Of a DNA stretch of 64,000 nucleotides, positions 55,901 through 62,158 are shown one piece after another (position 1 is the stretch's first letter; every line of letters starts with the position of its first letter). The DNA is from Kitasatospora sp. NBC_00315 (lineage in GTDB: Bacteria; Actinomycetota; Actinomycetes; Streptomycetales; Streptomycetaceae): contig NZ_CP108025.1 in NCBI RefSeq assembly GCF_041435095.1, positions 1,984,001 through 2,048,000 on the forward strand. The letters run 5' to 3'. Made by a program: the position numbers and the translations under genes. A model generated the notes under the pieces. That model saw only the letters and a program-made list of their open reading frames with translations. It was not told the origin of the DNA and did not search any database.

Positions 55901-56195
55901 CGTCCTGGGGCCGCCGGCTGCGGACCTCGACCCGCCACCCGCCCATCGGCGCGGGCCGTCCCTCCACGGTGGTGAGCACCTGCTCACCGGGGCCGGCGAC
56001 GAGCGGCGCGAGGATGGTGACGTTCCGCAGCTCGACGTCCGGCATCGCCTGCCCGTGCCTGGCCAGTACCTGCAGCACCAGGTCCACGTAGCCGACCCCG
56101 GGGAGCAGGCTGCGCCCGTACACCACGTGACCGTGCAACAGGGGATTGTCCGCGGTGACGGTGAAGGTCTCGGTGAACGTGGACGACTCGACCAT
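46950..56195 (-). CDS. Trans-AT PKS, DH*-ACP-ACP-ACP-ACP*-DH-KS-KR-ACP-KS0-PCP, 3081 aa
   Basis: Approximate domains: DH-like 1-280 (HVVYGRSLLP, but the second motif reads HPALFEAGL with Glu for Asp); three nearly identical ACPs at ~300-390, ~405-493 and ~505-594 (GLASADLL); a fourth ACP ~640-715 with GLDWS instead of GLDS; DH ~755-1060 (HQVRGALVLP, DGALQ); KS ~1068-1500 (CSSS, HGTGT, NIGHTESAAG); KR ~1897 (VTGGAGGLG); ACP ~2195-2265 (GMDSV); KS ~2335-2760 in which HGTGT has become ANGAT, hence probably non-condensing; NRPS-like carrier ~2970-3035 (GGNSL); and an acidic tail (AMSDEELDALGIEN) likely to dock onto the NRPS encoded next. The N-terminal DH completes a module split from another protein. 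There is no AT. It probably builds the polyketide part just before the serine module. First gene after leader 2. Confidence 0.93.
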   Translation of the reverse strand: MVESSTFTETFTVTADNPLLHGHVVYGRSLLPGVGYVDLVLQVLARHGQAMPDVELRNVTILAPLVAGPGEQVLTTVEGRPAPMGGWRVEVRSRRPQDEADVVHAVVTAQRRAAPAFQERLELPLAGSTRVTPITDIYTWCKEHDLVHSGLMKIQGVIHHRPGDWIAELELAPEYHGTQDAFLFHPALFEAGLLGGGVAIGMLHDGDDGPGLYLPLVFEAFRAVGSLGKRCYVRVPADSIQRDDELVRLAVEFYDETGLKVAEVGRFVAKRIRVATALDVRGDAPDPVAAPVPVAAPVPVPAAVPAVVPVVPGRDLVAVVRDLVAARLGEPADLVDVGSGYYELGLASADLLSLVADLESRLSLSLSPTVMFEYRTIAELAAWLETELPAQGVAAPVAAPAPVPAPVAAVVPVVPGRDLVAVVRDLVAARLGEPADLVDVGSGYYELGLASADLLSLVADLESRLSLSLSPTVMFEYRTIAELAAWLETELPAQGVAAPVAAPTAVPAVVPVVPGRDLVAVVRDLVAARLGEPADLVDVGSGYYELGLASADLLSLVADLESRLSLSLSPTVMFEYRTIAELAAWLETELPAQGVAAPVAAPAPVVRTEPVVAPAPAQVVADAAAEAGETPGDRLATALAVVADEVAALLQVPVGELEPDGELTEFGLDWSGLAQLAGRLNDRFGTALASTVFVEHRTVRAVAAHLVGARAGAPAPRDLPVGGTAPSPAPPVAPAGPVTVSEPLAPERRETPGRPHPMLGREVPAEEGTAFETRFDGSEPYLRDHQVRGALVLPGVAHLELARAAVARVLGEEQTGRVRLDDVVWLRPAIPGPDGLVLRVHVRTLPGAGCEYTIHSVDGAGVRTLCSQGRAALAGPEDRRPPLLDELRAACSGTVYPAEHVYGLFDRMGMVYGPGQRALVEVGVGTDGLGRPQVLAELLLPAAAGYRDDFRLHPSIVDGALQATIGLWLTPDASDEQSAALALPFALRRVVAPAATPTRAYAWIRHQSDSGTDAASARLDVTVLDEHGRVCADLSGLSTRALPREQPAAAGVRAPQGSPEPLPTPEHAPTDIAIVGVSGRYPEAADLSEFWQNLRSGRDCIREVPAERWDHRRYADTAKWGGFLDDIDKFDPLFFQISLLEADYLDPQERLFLQCAHHALEDAGYTGESLARASAERGGPGAAIAASGKVGVFVGVMYQEYQLFGAQAQERGLPVALWGSASTVANRVSYFYDFHGPSMAVDTMCSSSLTAIHLACEAIRSGQCEAALAGGVNLSPHPNKYLVLSERRFLSSDGRCRSFGEGGDGYVPGEGVGAVLLKPLERAVADGDHIYGVIKGTALNHGGRASGYSVPNPVAQGDVIARAVTASGVDPRALSYLEAHGTGTSLGDPIEIAGLEKAFRQVGGLPEHCAIGSVKSNIGHTESAAGIAAVTKVLLQMRHGELAPSLHSATLNPHIDFDRTPLRVQQQLEPWHRPTLESGGEWRTFPRIAGVSGFGGGGSNAHVVISEYLPATPRPASPTTGGRPALLVLSAKSEAQLVQQAERLNDRLAELTDQDLPDVAWTLQSGRMALEERLAFAATSVEDARAQLAAFAADPRQAGDRARGTVRPGRPAVAEGLSDAVSGWTGSGAHRPLLALWAAGARVDWESLHGSPAPARRISLPGYPFAQERCWLDLDLGGAPAAPGSAAAPALRPVTAGHPDGAEEERDEVVLLRPVWAARGALPVEASGPGAAEAFTEHHVLVVGRLAAGERDALRAALPAAAACQFLEPAEDTPDRRFAEVAQRVFAVTHGLLTAGVRRPVLLQVVLVGAAGTETEREALACLGAVSGLLKTAHLENLLLHTQYLECLDGASPQTVAARLVAEAVPDPEPEVRHRDGRRHVGRLVELSAAHAAATPWQEDGVYLVTGGAGGLGLIVAREIADSVGHATVVLTGRSPLNEQRREALRALRAAGLTVDYQRADVADRASVARLLAHVADNHGPLTGILHSAGVVHDNFVVRKTSEELLSVLAPKVAGLVNLDELSRDQQLDVFVCFSSISGAFGNPGQADYAAANAFMDAYAAYRNRLADTGQRSGRTVSVGWPLWDEGGMGADTVVREHLRSMGLAPLDTAGGLAALRCALAPRENGLEGGRLVVIAGRRSALLPRITGRDEPAPVAAPAPVAAPAPAPAAAAAAPAPVPVPATGPASPAAGGAAAERALEDRAAAHLRRMMAAALKLGPERLDVDTPLERYGMDSVIAVNLVSRLEELFGPLSRTLLFEVQSVRELARHFATGHPQALRALVGEPEPPQSEPRPQQAPATGERAPEEPAPAAPAPAAPAPHPAPAPRPAAHRAGGDEKIAIIGISGRYPQAEDLDTLWANLRAGKDSVTGIPADRRELAILRENGADGTGTGPAAWGAFLDGVDRFDPLHFGISPREAAAMDPQQRLFLETVRHLLEQSGVTQEVVEQRYGRRVGVYVGAAYQMYRADDSDPTLAALTASASYNLIANRVSHFFGLEGPSLAVDSMCTSSAMAVHLACADLLRGESELAVAGGVNLTVHPDKYLALAEMQLLGTHPGSRSFRDGDGYLPAEAVGAVLLKPLDAALRDGDPIHAVIRGTASLHGGRANGFMTPSHRARVNVMRRALERAGTEPGAIGYVEAAANGATFSDEVEVRALREVFAGVGEPVALGTVKSNLGHPEAASGIAQLTKVVLQLRHRELAPLADVGSPNPGLDLDGSPLELCEELTAWRPRATDGGDGRPAPRLALINSVAAGGSHVSLVIEAPPAVEEAEPDRQDGAPQLVVLSARDPELLRETARRLHASLERDGAVGLADLAYTSQLGREALPERLAVVAGSRAELARALAGHLAGGADGGAAPDAAVHLGNAEEDAGPLGTVLSGARGESFLADLVADGDLEHLAELWVRGARVPWRGLHRGARRLVPLPATVLEEGGYWVGRRPASPAAAQPGALPETGAGARAAVGRQRERALGDTERTMVSVWAELLQIDPDRLGPASDFFSLGGNSLLATRLINLLQQQAGVELPVEAVFNAPKLAAMAAELERRIPAAVQAGTDELDRILESIGLIEAMSDEELDALGIEN
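54397..55280 (-). repeat. Three near-identical tandem ACP-coding repeats
   Basis: Units at about 54397-54675, 54691-54972 and 55000-55280, with start-to-start distances of 297 and 309 bases at the same landmark. Between them I see only scattered single-base differences, such as one G/A in the tyrosine-proximal codon of the right-hand copy. Variation is concentrated in the Pro/Ala/Val linkers. They encode the three ACPs of the PKS at 46950-56195. Confidence 0.9.
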
Positions 56196-56482
56196 CGGTA
56201 TCCATCCCAGAACAGCGTCGAACCGGCGGTGGAGCCCGATTCAGGCCCTGCCGGAGGAAAACTTCCGGATTACACGAAGAAAACTTCTGGATTCACATGT
56301 CCGAATCCGTGGCGGACGGATCCGGGATATGGACACTCCAGCCGGCTTCAGGGCATGCATCAATTCCACCGGATCGACGACTGCCGACGGCGTCAGGACA
56401 TTTCGAAGCACAGCCCGGATCCCAGGTGGCACCGGGAAGAACCCAGCGGCGCCGCAACCCGGGAGGGCTGAAAGCATTCTCG

Positions 56483-56503
56483 CTAAATACCGCAGGATCT
56501 CAC
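56483..56503 (-). CDS. Candidate leader peptide (M)RSCGI in leader 2
   Basis: The same six-codon ORF as at 36253-36273, but starting with GTG at 56503; stop TAG at 56483. G6 stands six bases before the start in both. It sits in the best-preserved part of the duplicated leader. Confidence 0.45.
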   Translation of the reverse strand: MRSCGI

Positions 56504-56637
56504 GGTGAACCCCCCGCACACTCGCCCGGAAAAACTCGCATCTGACACCCCGTGGCCTCGGGCTCCCGCGATGAGAAACCCAGGCCGCCCGCACACTCGG
56601 CTACTCGGAGCCTAACCGGAGTCACCGACGGGATGCA

Positions 56638-56664
56638 ATGAAAAAATGTGATGAGAGGCCATCA
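56638..56664 (-). promoter_or_regulatory. Small hairpin followed by T6 in leader 2
   Basis: On the minus strand TGATG-N6-CATCA then CA and T6. Both arms and the T run match leader 1, while the loop bases differ and the stem is one pair shorter. Conserved arms with a changed loop suggest a selected hairpin or a dimer-binding operator. Confidence 0.45.
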
Positions 56665-56967
56665 ATGCGACTCGGATCACGGACCGTCATCCCGTTCCCG
56701 TCGGTGTCCGAACCGCAGGGAACGCGGATTTGCGCCGGTCACCGGGCCGGCTGCCCGAAGCTCCACCGAAAGGCCGCCGGCCGGATCCTCGCCCACCGCG
56801 TCGGACCGGTCCGCACCCGCTCGTCCGGCACGCCGCCCGCCCGGGCCGCCACGCTCGCCCGGCGCGCCGCGGCAGCGGAAACACCTCGCCCATACCTCTC
56901 CCCCCGGAGCGATCTCTGCACCTGTCAGGCGACCGCCGCCACCCACGGCGCGGCCCACCGTGACCCG

Positions 56968-56996
56968 ACTCTACGCGAGCCCCTCGGCGGCAACCA
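56968..56996 (-). promoter_or_regulatory. Promoter candidate P2 for the PKS-NRPS operon
   Basis: Reading the minus strand: TGGTTG (56996-56991), 17-bp spacer, TAGAGT (56973-56968), identical in boxes and spacing to P1. It starts only 60 bases after the prenyl synthase stop codon, so the terpene operon could read into it. Predicted start near 56961, about 765 bases before the PKS gene. Confidence 0.5.
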
Positions 56997-57056
56997 CCCC
57001 GGCCTGTCGCTCCGTCACATCGATGATCGAAAAAGCCCGTTGCCCACCGGAGGACC

Positions 57057-58214
57057 TCAGCTGTCACGCATGCGCGCGGCCCGGGCCAACGAGGCCAGGG
57101 CGTCCGCCGCCTCCGGCGTCGGCTCGGCGAGGGCCAACTCCGCCATCGCCCTGCCCTTCTGGCGGGCCGCCTCCCGCTCCACCCAGTCGCGGCCGCCCGC
57201 GTCCTCGACCAGAGCGGCGGCCGTGACCGCCTCGTCGTCGCTCAGCGGACGGCCCCGCCCGTAGAGCTCGGCCAGCCGCCGGCCGGCCGGTGTCCCGCTG
57301 TGCAGCGCCGCGACCACCGGCAGCGACTTCTTGCGCCGCAACAGATCGGCGCGCACCGGCTTGCCGGTGGTCCGGGGATCACCCCAGACGCCCAGCCAGT
57401 CGTCCACCAGCTGGAAGGAGAGCCCGAGGTGCCAGCCGAACGCCCGCAGCGCCCGCACCCGCGCCGGATCGGCGACGGCCGCCATGCCGCCGATGGCGCA
57501 GGCCGCGGCGAAGAGCGAGGCGGTCTTGCCGCCCGCCATCGCCAGGCACTCGTCCAGGGCCACCTCGCTCCGCTCCTCGAACGCCAGGTCGGCGGCCTGG
57601 CCGATGACGAGTTCCAGCAGCGTCCCACTGAGTTCGCGGGCGCACCCGGGCTCGGTCTGCGGCGTCGGCAGCTCGGTCAGGATCCGGAAGGCCAGCACCA
57701 GCAGGGCGTCACCCGCCAGCAGCGCCTGGGCCTTGCCGAAGACCGCCCAGGCCGTCGGTCGTCCGCGGCGGGTGGCGTCCGCGTCCATCAGGTCGTCGTG
57801 CAGGATCGAGAACTGGTGGACGAGCTCGACCGCGGCGGCCGGTGCGTACGCGGCCTCGGCCGGGCCTCCGACGGCCTGGGCGCAGGCCAGGACGAGCGCC
57901 GGGCGGATCCCCTTGCCGGGGTTGGCCGCCGTCGGGTAGCCGTCGCGGTCGCACCAGCCGAGGTGGTAGCCGGCGACCGTCCGGGTGGGGTCCGAGAGCC
58001 GGTCGACCGCCTTGCGCAGCTCGGGCTGGATCGCCTCCCGCGCCCGGCCGAGCAGCTGCAGCCCGGCGGAGTCCGGGGCGGCCGGGGAGCCGGCGCCCGC
58101 CACCGTGGCTGTCTCGGGTGCCGGGCCCGCACCGGCGGGGGATGCACCGGCGGGGGATGCCGCGGCGGGGGATGCCGCGGCGGTCGGCGTACCGGGAAGG
58201 GCGGCCCCGGTCAT
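57057..58214 (-). CDS. Polyprenyl (probably geranylgeranyl or farnesyl) diphosphate synthase, 385 aa
   Basis: This makes the allylic diphosphate substrate for the terpene synthase beside it by condensing isopentenyl diphosphate units. The first aspartate-rich motif is DDLMD near residue 138 (LHDDLMDADATRRGRPTAW region) and the second is DDWLGVWGD near residue 270, a common actinobacterial form. The first ~50 residues are Ala/Pro/Gly-rich, encoded partly by 15-bp tandem repeats, and are outside the conserved fold; the real start could lie further in. ATG overlaps the terpene synthase stop by four bases (ATGA), with GGAGGG just upstream. Product chain length (C15 or C20) cannot be fixed from motifs alone. 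Last gene of the terpene operon. Confidence 0.9.
   Translation of the reverse strand: MTGAALPGTPTAAASPAAASPAGASPAGAGPAPETATVAGAGSPAAPDSAGLQLLGRAREAIQPELRKAVDRLSDPTRTVAGYHLGWCDRDGYPTAANPGKGIRPALVLACAQAVGGPAEAAYAPAAAVELVHQFSILHDDLMDADATRRGRPTAWAVFGKAQALLAGDALLVLAFRILTELPTPQTEPGCARELSGTLLELVIGQAADLAFEERSEVALDECLAMAGGKTASLFAAACAIGGMAAVADPARVRALRAFGWHLGLSFQLVDDWLGVWGDPRTTGKPVRADLLRRKKSLPVVAALHSGTPAGRRLAELYGRGRPLSDDEAVTAAALVEDAGGRDWVEREAARQKGRAMAELALAEPTPEAADALASLARAARMRDS
58129..58188 (-). repeat. 15-bp tandem repeats in the N-terminus of the prenyl synthase
   Basis: Three clear 15-bp units (GCACCGGCGGGGGAT type) and a decayed fourth encode an Ala/Ser/Pro-rich stretch before the conserved fold. 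In-frame slippage would alter only this tail. Confidence 0.75.
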
Positions 58215-59233
58215 CGTCCCTCCGTGGACAGCACCGGGTCCAGGTAGTGTTCCGGCTGCTCGCCGACCGGGTCCCGGTAGCGCTTGGTCTGCCGGGACCA
58301 GTCCAGGTTTCCGCGCATCCAGGAGCGCATCCCGGCCAGGCAGGGGCGCAGCACCCGCTCGTGCTCGGGGTGGGCGGCCAGCAATGCCGCCTCCTTGGCG
58401 AGGAAGAGCCCGGTGGCCTCCGTGATCATCGCGGCCACCTCGCGCAGGGCCTTCGCCCGGTCGATCCCCCGGTGGTGCTCCACGACGTGGACCAGGTTGT
58501 GGGTCTCCCCCAGCGATCGCTCCTTCTCCAGGGAGTACACGTCATTGGTCCAGCAGACCACGTCGCAGGCCGCGTCCAGCGCGGCCGAGAAGTCCCGGTC
58601 CCGGTAGAGCGCCACGGGTACGTCGAGATCCTCGACGATGTCCACGAAGTCCATGCAGACGTAGATCGCACCGGTGTGCCGCCGCTTGCGGATGTACGTC
58701 TCCTCGTCCGGCACGACGCCCCGGATCCGGTTGGCGGCCTCCCAGGTCGCCGCCGTGCGCAGGCACTCCTCCAGGTGCGCGGCGAAGCGCAGGCGCCACG
58801 ATGCGCTAGCGGTGGCGGCCGTCCGCTCCCACAGTTCGGCCAGCGAGGCGGCGGCGACCGAGTGGCCGCCCGGGCCCGCCCCGGCTCCCGGGGGGCTCTC
58901 CAGGACCTCCTGGAGCTCGCGCGTCATGGCGGCGGCGCGGTCCAGGTCGCGGCCCACCGTTCCGTCGTCGAGCTGGTCGTCGACCAGGAAGAGCCAGGCG
59001 AACCAGTCGGCCATCAGCTCCAGGCGCTCACGGTCGGCGGTCGGGTACACCATCGCGGCGAACCAGCCGAAGTCGGCGTGCTCGAAGCGCTCGACGACCG
59101 ACTCCCGGCGGATCAGGCCGGTCCGGCGCGCCCAGGCCGAGAGGTGCCCTCTGGCCTCCTCGGCGTGCGGGTTCACCTGGAAGGGGAACGGGCTGCCGAG
59201 GTCTGTCACGGGGTCGTCCATCAGGTGCTCCAC
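58211..59233 (-). CDS. Class I terpene synthase, 340 aa
   Basis: A bacterial terpene cyclase that ionises a prenyl diphosphate with Mg2+ and cyclises it. The aspartate-rich motif DDQLD is at residues 85-89 and the NSE triad appears as NDVYSLEKE near residue 230. A C-terminal Arg-Tyr pair (TKRYRDP) and the N-terminal PFPFQVNPHAEEA are typical of Streptomyces sesqui- and diterpene cyclases. GTG at 59233 gives 340 aa, but an ATG four codons later (59221) has GGAG at ideal spacing and may be the true start. Six bases separate it from the P450 stop and it overlaps the prenyl synthase start. The cyclised skeleton cannot be predicted from what I can see. Confidence 0.92.
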   Translation of the reverse strand: MEHLMDDPVTDLGSPFPFQVNPHAEEARGHLSAWARRTGLIRRESVVERFEHADFGWFAAMVYPTADRERLELMADWFAWLFLVDDQLDDGTVGRDLDRAAAMTRELQEVLESPPGAGAGPGGHSVAAASLAELWERTAATASASWRLRFAAHLEECLRTAATWEAANRIRGVVPDEETYIRKRRHTGAIYVCMDFVDIVEDLDVPVALYRDRDFSAALDAACDVVCWTNDVYSLEKERSLGETHNLVHVVEHHRGIDRAKALREVAAMITEATGLFLAKEAALLAAHPEHERVLRPCLAGMRSWMRGNLDWSRQTKRYRDPVGEQPEHYLDPVLSTEGR

Positions 59234-59239
59234 TCTCCG

Positions 59240-60640
59240 TCAGCGGTGTTCCAGGGCGAGGTGGATACCGCCCCTGGGGTGCAGGGTGATCAGCGGGTCG
59301 GGCTGCACCTCGGCGGCGCCGGGCGGCGTGACCAGGCGGTACTCCCGTGCCACGGTGGCCAGCACGAGCATGAGTTCGGTCAGCGCGAAGTGCTTCCCGA
59401 TGCAGACGCGCGGGCCGCTGCCGAAGGGGATGTAGGCGTGCTTGGGACGCGCGGCCACCCGGGCCGGCTCGAAACGACTCGGGTCGAACCGCTCCGGGTC
59501 CTCCCAGAAGTCGGGGTGCCGGTGCAGGAAATAGCTGTTGAGCAGGATGTTGGTACCGGCCGGGACCGCGAAGCCGTCGATCTCGTCGTCCTGGCTCGCC
59601 CGGCGCATCGACTGGTAGGCGGGCGAGTAGATCCGCAGCACCTCCTCGACGATCATCCGCGTCCAGCTCAGGTTCGGCAGGTCCTCGAAGGTGGCCCTGC
59701 GGCCGCCCAGCACCCGGTCGACCTCCTCGTGCAGCCGGGCCTCCACCTCGGGGTGCCGGGCCAGCAGGTAGAAGGTCCAGGAGAGCGCGTTGGTGGTGGT
59801 CTCGTACGCCCCGATGCAGATGTTCAGGACCTCGTGGTGGAGCTGTTCGAGGTCCATCCCCTTACCGTCCTCCTCGTCCACGGTGTGCAGGAGCAGGGTG
59901 AGCAGGTCGGTGCGGTCACCGGTGGAGTCCTCGGCGAGACGGCGCTTGACGAAGAGCGAGACGAACGCGTCCATGTCGTCGATGGCCTGCCGGAGCCGGC
60001 GGTGGGAGGGCGTGGGCACGCTGAGCGGCGGGAACGGAAAGCGGAAGAAGGAGCCGAGAACGGTGTTGGCCACCCCGAAGGCCCGCTCGAACGCCTGTGC
60101 GTGCGAGCCCACTTCGGCACTGAACAGGGACCGGTTGACGATCCGGAGCGCGAGCTGCCCGATCTCGTCGGTGACGTCGAGGAGTTCACCGGTGCCGGCG
60201 TGCCGCTCCCAGCGCACCAGCATCTGCTCGGTCTCGTCCGTCATGTTCTCGACGAAGCCGCCGACCGCCCGGGGCGTGAAGTGCGGTGCCATCATGCGTC
60301 GCTGACGGCGCCACAGATCCATGTCGGCGGTGGCGATCAGCCCGTCGCGCAGCACCGGGCGGACGATCTTGAAGATCGCGGCGTCCTTGTCGTAGAGATC
60401 CGCCCGGTCGACCAGTACGTGCTTGATGTAGTCCGGATGGTTCACCATGACCATGGGGATCCCCAGCGGACGGAACCGGAAGATGTCCCCCCGGTTCCGG
60501 ATCCCGCCGCGCAGGAAGCCGAGCGGGTCGCGCCGGAAGGCGAGCGTCGACCCGATGGTGCCCTGGGTGCCGATCGACGGGATCTCCCGCGGTCGGCCGG
60601 GGACGGTCTGGACGGGGAGGTCGCGCCGGCGCAGGGCCAT
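59240..60640 (-). CDS. Cytochrome P450, terpene-tailoring, 466 aa
   Basis: A heme monooxygenase expected to oxidise the terpene made by its operon partners. Motifs: I-helix GAYETTT, K-helix EEVLR (ExxR), and the heme-binding loop FGSGPRVCIG with the thiolate Cys near residue 414. Length and N-terminal part resemble the pentalenene-oxygenase (PtlI/CYP183) group, which has a longer N-terminus than most bacterial P450s. No membrane anchor is evident. The ATG at 60640 has GGAG eight bases upstream. The frame stays open further upstream, but only as Arg/Pro/Ala-rich sequence, so I did not extend it. No ferredoxin gene is visible. First gene of the P450-terpene synthase-prenyl synthase operon. Confidence 0.92.
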   Translation of the reverse strand: MALRRRDLPVQTVPGRPREIPSIGTQGTIGSTLAFRRDPLGFLRGGIRNRGDIFRFRPLGIPMVMVNHPDYIKHVLVDRADLYDKDAAIFKIVRPVLRDGLIATADMDLWRRQRRMMAPHFTPRAVGGFVENMTDETEQMLVRWERHAGTGELLDVTDEIGQLALRIVNRSLFSAEVGSHAQAFERAFGVANTVLGSFFRFPFPPLSVPTPSHRRLRQAIDDMDAFVSLFVKRRLAEDSTGDRTDLLTLLLHTVDEEDGKGMDLEQLHHEVLNICIGAYETTTNALSWTFYLLARHPEVEARLHEEVDRVLGGRRATFEDLPNLSWTRMIVEEVLRIYSPAYQSMRRASQDDEIDGFAVPAGTNILLNSYFLHRHPDFWEDPERFDPSRFEPARVAARPKHAYIPFGSGPRVCIGKHFALTELMLVLATVAREYRLVTPPGAAEVQPDPLITLHPRGGIHLALEHR

Positions 60641-61681
60641 GGGTCGGTCTCCGATCTCGGGACGGGCGGGGCGGGTACGTGCGGGAGCGCCACGACGCGG
60701 GAGGCGCGGCGCGCACGACACCGCAGGGGAACGCGGTGCGGCGACAGGGCGGTACGGGGCAGCGCAGTGCGGCGCGGTGCGGGCGGACGGCGCGGAGCCC
60801 GGCGGGCCGGTGGAACGGGTGAGCCCGGTGGCGCCGGGGCCCGTCCGGCGACGGGCAGGGCAGAGCGGCGCCTTCCTGCCTGCGGGAGAGGCGCCGCGGC
60901 CCGCCGCGGCGGACGCCGGGCCCGGCCCACCGGCGCCGGGCGCGCACGGCCCGACGCCACCGCCGGGCAGCGGGGCCCGAGGGCCGGCAGCCGGTCGACC
61001 GTGCATGGCCCGGTGACACACCTGGAATCCGGGCCGACGGGATTGGCGCCGACGGGTATTCGGGCCGGCCCGGTACCGCTAGGAATTCCGGGAAGATCTC
61101 CGGGGACTCCCGTCACCCTCGCCCGGACGCGCGGTGTCGCGGCAGCGCGAAGTGACACCCGTGATTGGATCCGACATGTGTACAGCCCCCGTGGTCAGCG
61201 AAACAGAAGTGAGAAGAATGTGAAGCGGCCGTACGGTCCGGCACCGGACGGCCGTCGATTCATGCTGTAGGGGCTCGCCCCGCTGTTCATTGACTGATCA
61301 TCAGCAGATCACGGCCCGCACGGCAGTGTCAACGCCCGGCGGACGGATGGCCGAGTACCCGATGATTTCCGGTCCGACTGGCCGATTCCCCGGTTGACAA
61401 CCCGTGATTCCCGCTGCCCGGGTCCACCCCTGTACCGACGGTGGGAAACCGCCGGGGCACGGCATTTCTCCGACTCCCCCGTTTTCACGACGTGTTCGCG
61501 GAGCGTCCGCCGGCCGGACGCATTCCCGTCCGACGCCGCGGGGGCCGGACGCACCTGCCTCCGGCCGCCCCCGCCACTGCCGCCGAGCTGCCGCTGTCCT
61601 GCCTCCGCAACTTCCGCTCGACCCCTCCGGCCGCCCCTAGCGTTCTTCCCGGGACGTCGGACCGGACCCGAGGAAGGGCTC
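60641..61681. other. Divergent intergenic region between the P450 operon and the glutamate mutase operon
   Basis: About 1 kb between divergent operons. 60641-61010 is extremely GC-rich with no convincing gene. 61011-61400 is less GC-rich and probably holds both promoters. TTGACA at 61394-61399 is a good -35 for the plus-strand operon but I cannot find a matching -10. A partly self-complementary segment at 61221-61256 could form a hairpin. The motif TGACTGATCATCA is at 61291-61303. Confidence 0.5.
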
Positions 61682-62158
61682 ATGGACACGGATGTGGTGC
61701 ACCGTCAGGAACTACCACCCGCAACGGCGGGTCAGCGTCTCAGGGTCGTGGTGACCAGCATGGCGTCGGATTCCCACATGTGGAATCTGGTCTTCCTGGA
61801 ACTGCTGCTGGAGGAGCTCGGGCACGAGGTGTCGAACCTCGGCCCGTGCGTCCCGGACGAGGAGATCGTCTCCGCGTGCCTGCGACTGCGGCCGGACCTG
61901 CTCGTGGTGAGCAGTGTCAACGGACACGCGTACAACGACGGACAGCGGGTCATCGCCGCGCTGCGTGCGGCCCCCGGGCTGGCGCGGACGCCGATGGTGA
62001 TCGGCGGAAAGCTCGGGGTCAGCGGCTCGGGGAACCGGCGGCACGCCGCCGACCTGGTGGCGGCCGGCTTCGACGCCGCGTTCGACGACGCCGACGGGGA
62101 GGGGATCGCGCTGTTCCGCTCCCTGCTCGCCGCGCTGCCCGCCCGGGCCGCGGCGTGA
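61682..62158 (+). CDS. glmS: Glutamate mutase small (sigma, B12-binding) subunit, 158 aa
   Basis: The cobalamin-binding subunit of glutamate mutase, which with the epsilon subunit rearranges L-glutamate to (2S,3S)-3-methylaspartate by a radical route. The B12 loop appears as SDSHMWN at residues 29-35: Asp and the cobalt-ligating His32 are present, while the usual final Gly of DxHxxG is Asn. Further Rossmann-like elements are SSVNGHAYNDG (~residue 78) and VIGGKLGVSG (~108). The start is an ATG with GAGGAAGG just upstream. The stop overlaps the GTG of the epsilon subunit gene (GTGA), indicating coupling. The same pair occurs in vicenistatin and friulimicin pathways, where 3-methylaspartate is a precursor. 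The symbol follows Clostridium usage and is unrelated to glucosamine synthase. Confidence 0.92.
   Translation: MDTDVVHRQELPPATAGQRLRVVVTSMASDSHMWNLVFLELLLEELGHEVSNLGPCVPDEEIVSACLRLRPDLLVVSSVNGHAYNDGQRVIAALRAAPGLARTPMVIGGKLGVSGSGNRRHAADLVAAGFDAAFDDADGEGIALFRSLLAALPARAAA

Larger units (their letters stand above)
56196..56996 (-). promoter_or_regulatory. Leader 2: conserved upstream region of the PKS-NRPS operon
   Basis: The paralogue of leader 1. Corresponding blocks: 56896-56910; 56635-56664; 56586-56620; 56535-56561; 56483-56515; 56347-56379; ~56250-56290. The 56660-56890 stretch has diverged strongly, and the gene starts about 50 bases after the last block rather than ~240. Apart from the mini-ORF I see no protein gene here. 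Confidence 0.75.

Noticed and set aside
41778..56471. A 4897-codon plus-strand open frame
   Set aside because: Antisense shadow of the PKS and NRPS genes; repeated HQIPH-like stretches come from the ACP repeats read backwards.
56241..57067. Longer minus-strand ORFs (60-126 codons) in leader 2
   Set aside because: None has a counterpart in the same frame in leader 1, unlike the six-codon mini-ORF.
59240..61021. P450 with a 127-residue N-terminal extension
   Set aside because: The extension is low-complexity Pro/Arg/Ala, and the start at 60640 has a good ribosome-binding site and matches family length.
61394..61420. Full sigma-70-type promoter for the glutamate mutase operon
   Set aside because: TTGACA is present but nothing like TANNNT lies 16-19 bases downstream, so only the half-site is reported.
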